The notes beneath the pieces are model-generated. The model was not told the origin of the DNA. It did not search any database and saw nothing but the letters and a program-made list of their open reading frames with translations. A program made the translations under genes and the position numbers. 64,000 nt of DNA from Chrysogorgia sp. JL179-B06 (Eukaryota > Cnidaria > Anthozoa > Scleralcyonacea > Chrysogorgiidae): positions 276,001-340,000 of the forward strand of contig JAYKKM010000473.1 of assembly GCA_035772405.1 (NCBI GenBank), in the 5' to 3' direction. Position 1 is the stretch's first letter. The number at the start of each line of letters is the position of its first letter. Of the stretch, positions 61,382 through 64,000 are shown in pieces.

Positions 61382-62225
61382 GGGCCTGTTCATATGAGCC
61401 GGGCTGGCCCGGCTAACTGGGCCAGCCCGACTTGCCAGGATGAATTTTAGCTCGATTTCATATTGGGAATTTCATCCCAGCTTCGGCCCGGGTGCGCTTT
61501 GTAGAAAACTGGGACGAATAAAAACATGCAACTTGCATTCATTTGTCTACAATTAATATCTATATTATCCATCTTTGTTCAGTTATACGGCTTGGTTTAA
61601 TTTGCCAGTTAAAATCCACGAAAAGCGAATGCATGATGCTGTATATCAAACAAATCTGCGAAAACGTAGCTATTTTCTAGAGAGGTTGAAGAAAACGAAA
61701 CGAAGATGACTTAGACTTTGATTTAATGGTCGAACGGATCAGTGGTGGCAAAATATATATTTTCTTCCTCGCTAATAAACTTCAATTAATGACACTGGTC
61801 CTAACAACGAAACATATCTTCGATCTCCTGAAATTTGGCGAGCTCTTTTCTTAATTCTTTATACTGTGCTGGTCTGCCCCGTCGAAATCAAGCGCCTGAT
61901 ATTCAGATTCGTGCTTTGGAAGTCATCAAGCAAGTGATCAAGTTTCCAATCATTTCAATTCTCCAACGAATTCAATTCACTTCCCTCACAAACTCAGCCC
62001 CAGTCACGCGCGATGCTTATTTCATCCCGCTTCACCGGGCCAGCCCGGCAAATTTGTGTTCATATGGAAAATGTTCATCCCACTTCACCGGGATCCTGCC
62101 TAGCTAAAGGTGGGATCTCGCCTAGCCGGGCTGGCTCGCTTCCCATATGAACACAAAGTATTTTTTTAATATGAAATAACATGAACGCGCGGATCCGGGC
62201 CAGCCCGGCTCATATGAACAGGCCC
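61382..62225. mobile_element. 844-bp inverted-repeat element related to 60,286
   Basis: GGGCCTGTTCATATGAGCCG and GGCTGGCCCGGCT at the left are mirrored at the right. The flanks are TTA and TAT, so the target duplication is 3 bp altered, or TA. Internal CCGGGCTGGC, GCCAGGATGAATTTTAG and a second CCATATGAACAC palindrome occur. No transposase. Confidence 0.8.
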
Positions 62226-62687
62226 TATAAGTTAGGAATATTAATGCCCAGCAATTTCCATAACACAACATAATTTTGAAAAGAAAAATGTTAATACCAA
62301 CGTATCGTTACTTGACTCGTAACATCATCAGAGTGACAAATTTCAATCAACGAAGGAGGCATATAAGCAAAAGCAAATACGTAAACCGAAAAATTACAGG
62401 AATGTTTAAAGTATTTATAAAAAACACTAGATGATCGAATGTTACTACATAAAGTGATTGTATACCTTTGTCACGCCGTGATCCTTTGAACTTACAACGA
62501 ACTCCAAATTGTTTAAAAGTCTAAATCGCCGTGATTTAACCCTTTCGACAAAATCTATATATTGACTGACTATAAGGCGTGTTTCGCGCTCTCTGATAAA
62601 ACATAAATATTATTAATTAATTCTAATAAATTATTAACAAGGAAATAGACTTGAAAAGGCCGAACTGCGCTTTCTGATAACGAGTTT
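62226..62687. other. non-coding stretch with weak hammerhead-like word
   Basis: On the minus strand at 62,297-62,336: CTGATGA, a perfect stem GTTAC-GAGTCAA-GTAAC, then GATACGTT where GAAACGT is expected. No stem I pairing is visible. Confidence 0.35.
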
Positions 62688-62994
62688 CAACCTTTTAATT
62701 AACACTTCTTTGAATAATTTCCTGCTCAGAATAAGGTTTAACTTTGAGGGTACATCACCTTTATATTTCTTACTGAGAAAGAAAAATCCATTGTGAAAAA
62801 TTCTATGATTTCTCTTTGGTCAACAATCTTGATATATAATATATATATATATATTTAATTGATAACTTTGGGAAGTGCGCTCGAGAGGTCTTTCTCCACA
62901 TTTTGGTTATATAGATGCGATGTTTGCCTCTTGGTGTTGAGTGAAAGCAGCGAATTTAATATGTATATGGAAAAATCACTGACTGTTCTGACCG

Positions 62995-63067
62995 TGTCTC
63001 ATTAGCTCAAAGGTCAGAGCGCCGAAACGTTGATTAGGAGACCAGGGTTCGATTCCCGGTTGGGGCA
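62995..63067 (+). tRNA. tRNA-like sequence
   Basis: A cloverleaf can be drawn: acceptor GTCTCAT with TTGGGGC, D stem GCTC/GAGC, anticodon loop ACGTTGA (GTT at the anticodon position), T arm CAGGG-TTCGATT-CCCGG. C instead of U at position 33 and mismatches in the anticodon and T stems make a working tRNA unlikely. SINE head or pseudogene. Confidence 0.6.
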
Positions 63068-63096
63068 GTCACTTTTTCCATATACGTATTTGACAA

Positions 63097-63252
<156 letters not shown>

Positions 63253-63330
63253 TAGAGTGCTGCGTAGACAGTGTTTTGAATATATAGCAAAGTGAAAAGG
63301 TGGTAAACTGCCAATAATTTAGTGACGAGA

Positions 63331-63365
63331 TACTGACGTTTCGAGCGGAGCCCTTCATCAGATTA
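63331..63365 (-). ncRNA. hammerhead-like motif, Penelope-tail family
   Basis: On the minus strand CTGATGA, GGGC-TCC-GCTC and GAAACGTC are all present. Stem I is TAAT against AGTA with one mismatch. About 50 nt of tail follow, running toward (AT)n. Confidence 0.5.
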
Positions 63366-63572
63366 AGACCAACTCTTACTCTTATCAATTAAATATATAT
63401 ATATATATTATATATCAAGATTGTTGACCAAAGAGAAATCATAGAATTTTTCACAATGGATTTTTCTTTCTCAGTAAGAAATATAAAGGTGATGTACCCT
63501 CAAAGTTAAACCTTATTCTGAGCAGGAAATTATTCAAAGAAGTGTTAATTAAAAGGTTGAAGAGTAACATCT

Positions 63573-63607
63573 TACTCTGATGAAGGGCTCCGCTCGAAAC
63601 GTCAGTA
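63573..63607 (+). ncRNA. hammerhead-like ribozyme motif, Penelope-tail family, best copy
   Basis: TACT pairs AGTA (stem I), CTGATGA at 63,577-63,583, GGGC pairs GCTC, GAAA at 63,596-63,599, and the palindromic ACGT gives a minimal stem III with C as cleavage nucleotide at 63,603. One unpaired A precedes stem II. The tail TTGGCAGTTTACCACCTTTT leads to (AT)n at 63,652. Confidence 0.58.
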
Positions 63608-63650
63608 TCTCGTCACTAAATTCTTGGCAGTTTACCACCTTTTCACTTTG

Positions 63651-63651
<1 letters not shown>

Positions 63652-63686
<35 letters not shown>

Positions 63687-63687
63687 C

Positions 63688-63733
<46 letters not shown>
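63652..63733. repeat. (AT)n microsatellite in two or three blocks
   Basis: TA runs separated by CAGAACATA; CAGAAC occurs after both main blocks. Confidence 0.93.
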
Positions 63734-63737
<4 letters not shown>

Positions 63738-63760
63738 CTCGTGACTAGGCTCTCGGCAAC

Positions 63761-63834
63761 GGCTTCCGTAGCTCAGTGGTCAGAGCACTGCACTAGCAAT
63801 CGCAGGGTCGCGGATTCAATTCCTACCGGAAGGC
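63761..63834 (+). tRNA. tRNA-like sequence (SINE head)
   Basis: GGCTTCCGTAGCTCAGTGGT and CAGAGC give the A box and D arm. The anticodon stem CTGC/GCAG encloses CTAGCAA. The B box ATTCAATTCC is mutated and the T stem is poorly paired. CCGGAAGGCC closes the acceptor with one extra G. Probably a tRNA-derived SINE head. Confidence 0.55.
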
Positions 63835-64000
63835 CGCTAAGTTGCATTTTTCGCAACTGGTCCCGGTTTGGTCTTAAAATGTATGTATTCCAACACTCGA
63901 AATTTTCCTTCACCATAAATCCTTTCAACATGTAGTTTGATCGAGTGAAATGCCAAATATTACCTATAATATACCCAGAATCTTATCCCGGCATTACCAC
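63835..64000. other. non-coding end of window
   Basis: Possibly the body of the preceding tRNA-derived repeat. TGCCAAATATTACCTATAATA (63,951-63,971) is close to the reverse complement of GGTAATATTTGGCATT at 30,677. Confidence 0.4.

Noticed and set aside
62297..62336. Active hammerhead on the minus strand
   Set aside because: CTGATGA and stem II are good, but the second core box is GATA and no stem I forms.
62995..63067. Functional tRNA-Asn
   Set aside because: C at position 33, mismatches in the anticodon and T stems, and a location inside a repeat.
63761..63834. Functional tRNA-Ala
   Set aside because: Mutated B box, poor T stem and an extra G in the acceptor 3' strand.

Overview
This is a eukaryotic, metazoan-type window, AT-rich and dominated by repeats. 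It carries a spliced ankyrin/TRP-type ion channel gene, a Penelope-like element, CR1-type LINEs, a Crypton-type tyrosine recombinase, many short inverted-repeat (MITE-like) elements, long (AT)n tracts and TTAGGG-like tracts. The mixture suggests a marine invertebrate, and a cnidarian is my best guess. That guess rests on remembered repeat types, not on a search. No operons, ribosome binding sites or CRISPR arrays are present.

Layout. 1-14,405: an 11-bp satellite (consensus TTTCTCAATAG) with higher-order repeats and one inverted block. 14,418-15,348: the 3' part of a Penelope-like element (GIY-YIG endonuclease plus tail with a hammerhead-like motif), followed by a long (AT)n tract. 15.7-22 kb: mostly non-coding, with hammerhead motifs, palindromes, a tRNA-like sequence and (AT)n tracts. 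22-25.8 kb: a decayed CR1-like LINE with two MITEs inserted in it. 25.8-33 kb: MITEs with clear target-site duplications and a cluster of hammerhead ribozymes, including a 238-bp tandem repeat that looks like a metazoan retrozyme. 33-40 kb: a LINE fragment, foldback elements and a Crypton-like non-autonomous composite. 40.3-56 kb: the TRP-type channel on the minus strand in three recognisable exons (56,007-55,554; 51,295-51,048; 42,521-40,317). Its introns hold a two-exon Crypton recombinase, nested MITEs, a helicase fragment and another LINE fragment. 56-64 kb: a broken LINE split by a 1.45-kb palindrome, two related PIF/Harbinger-like MITEs, and an inverted repeat enclosing a tRNA-like sequence and a hammerhead motif.

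The main discovery candidate is the set of self-cleaving RNA motifs. At least three independent hammerhead designs can be folded by eye with complete catalytic cores and compensating stems (19,520; 29,935; 30,199 and its copy at 30,437). A fourth is split at the two ends of one unit (20,602-20,836), and a Penelope-tail version recurs at 15,268, 63,331 and 63,573. Almost all sit directly against (AT)n tracts.

Both real protein-coding genes, the TRP channel and the Crypton, are broken only by one- or two-base length changes, nearly all in short homopolymers. Splice sites and key residues are intact. This may reflect consensus errors in the assembly rather than gene death.
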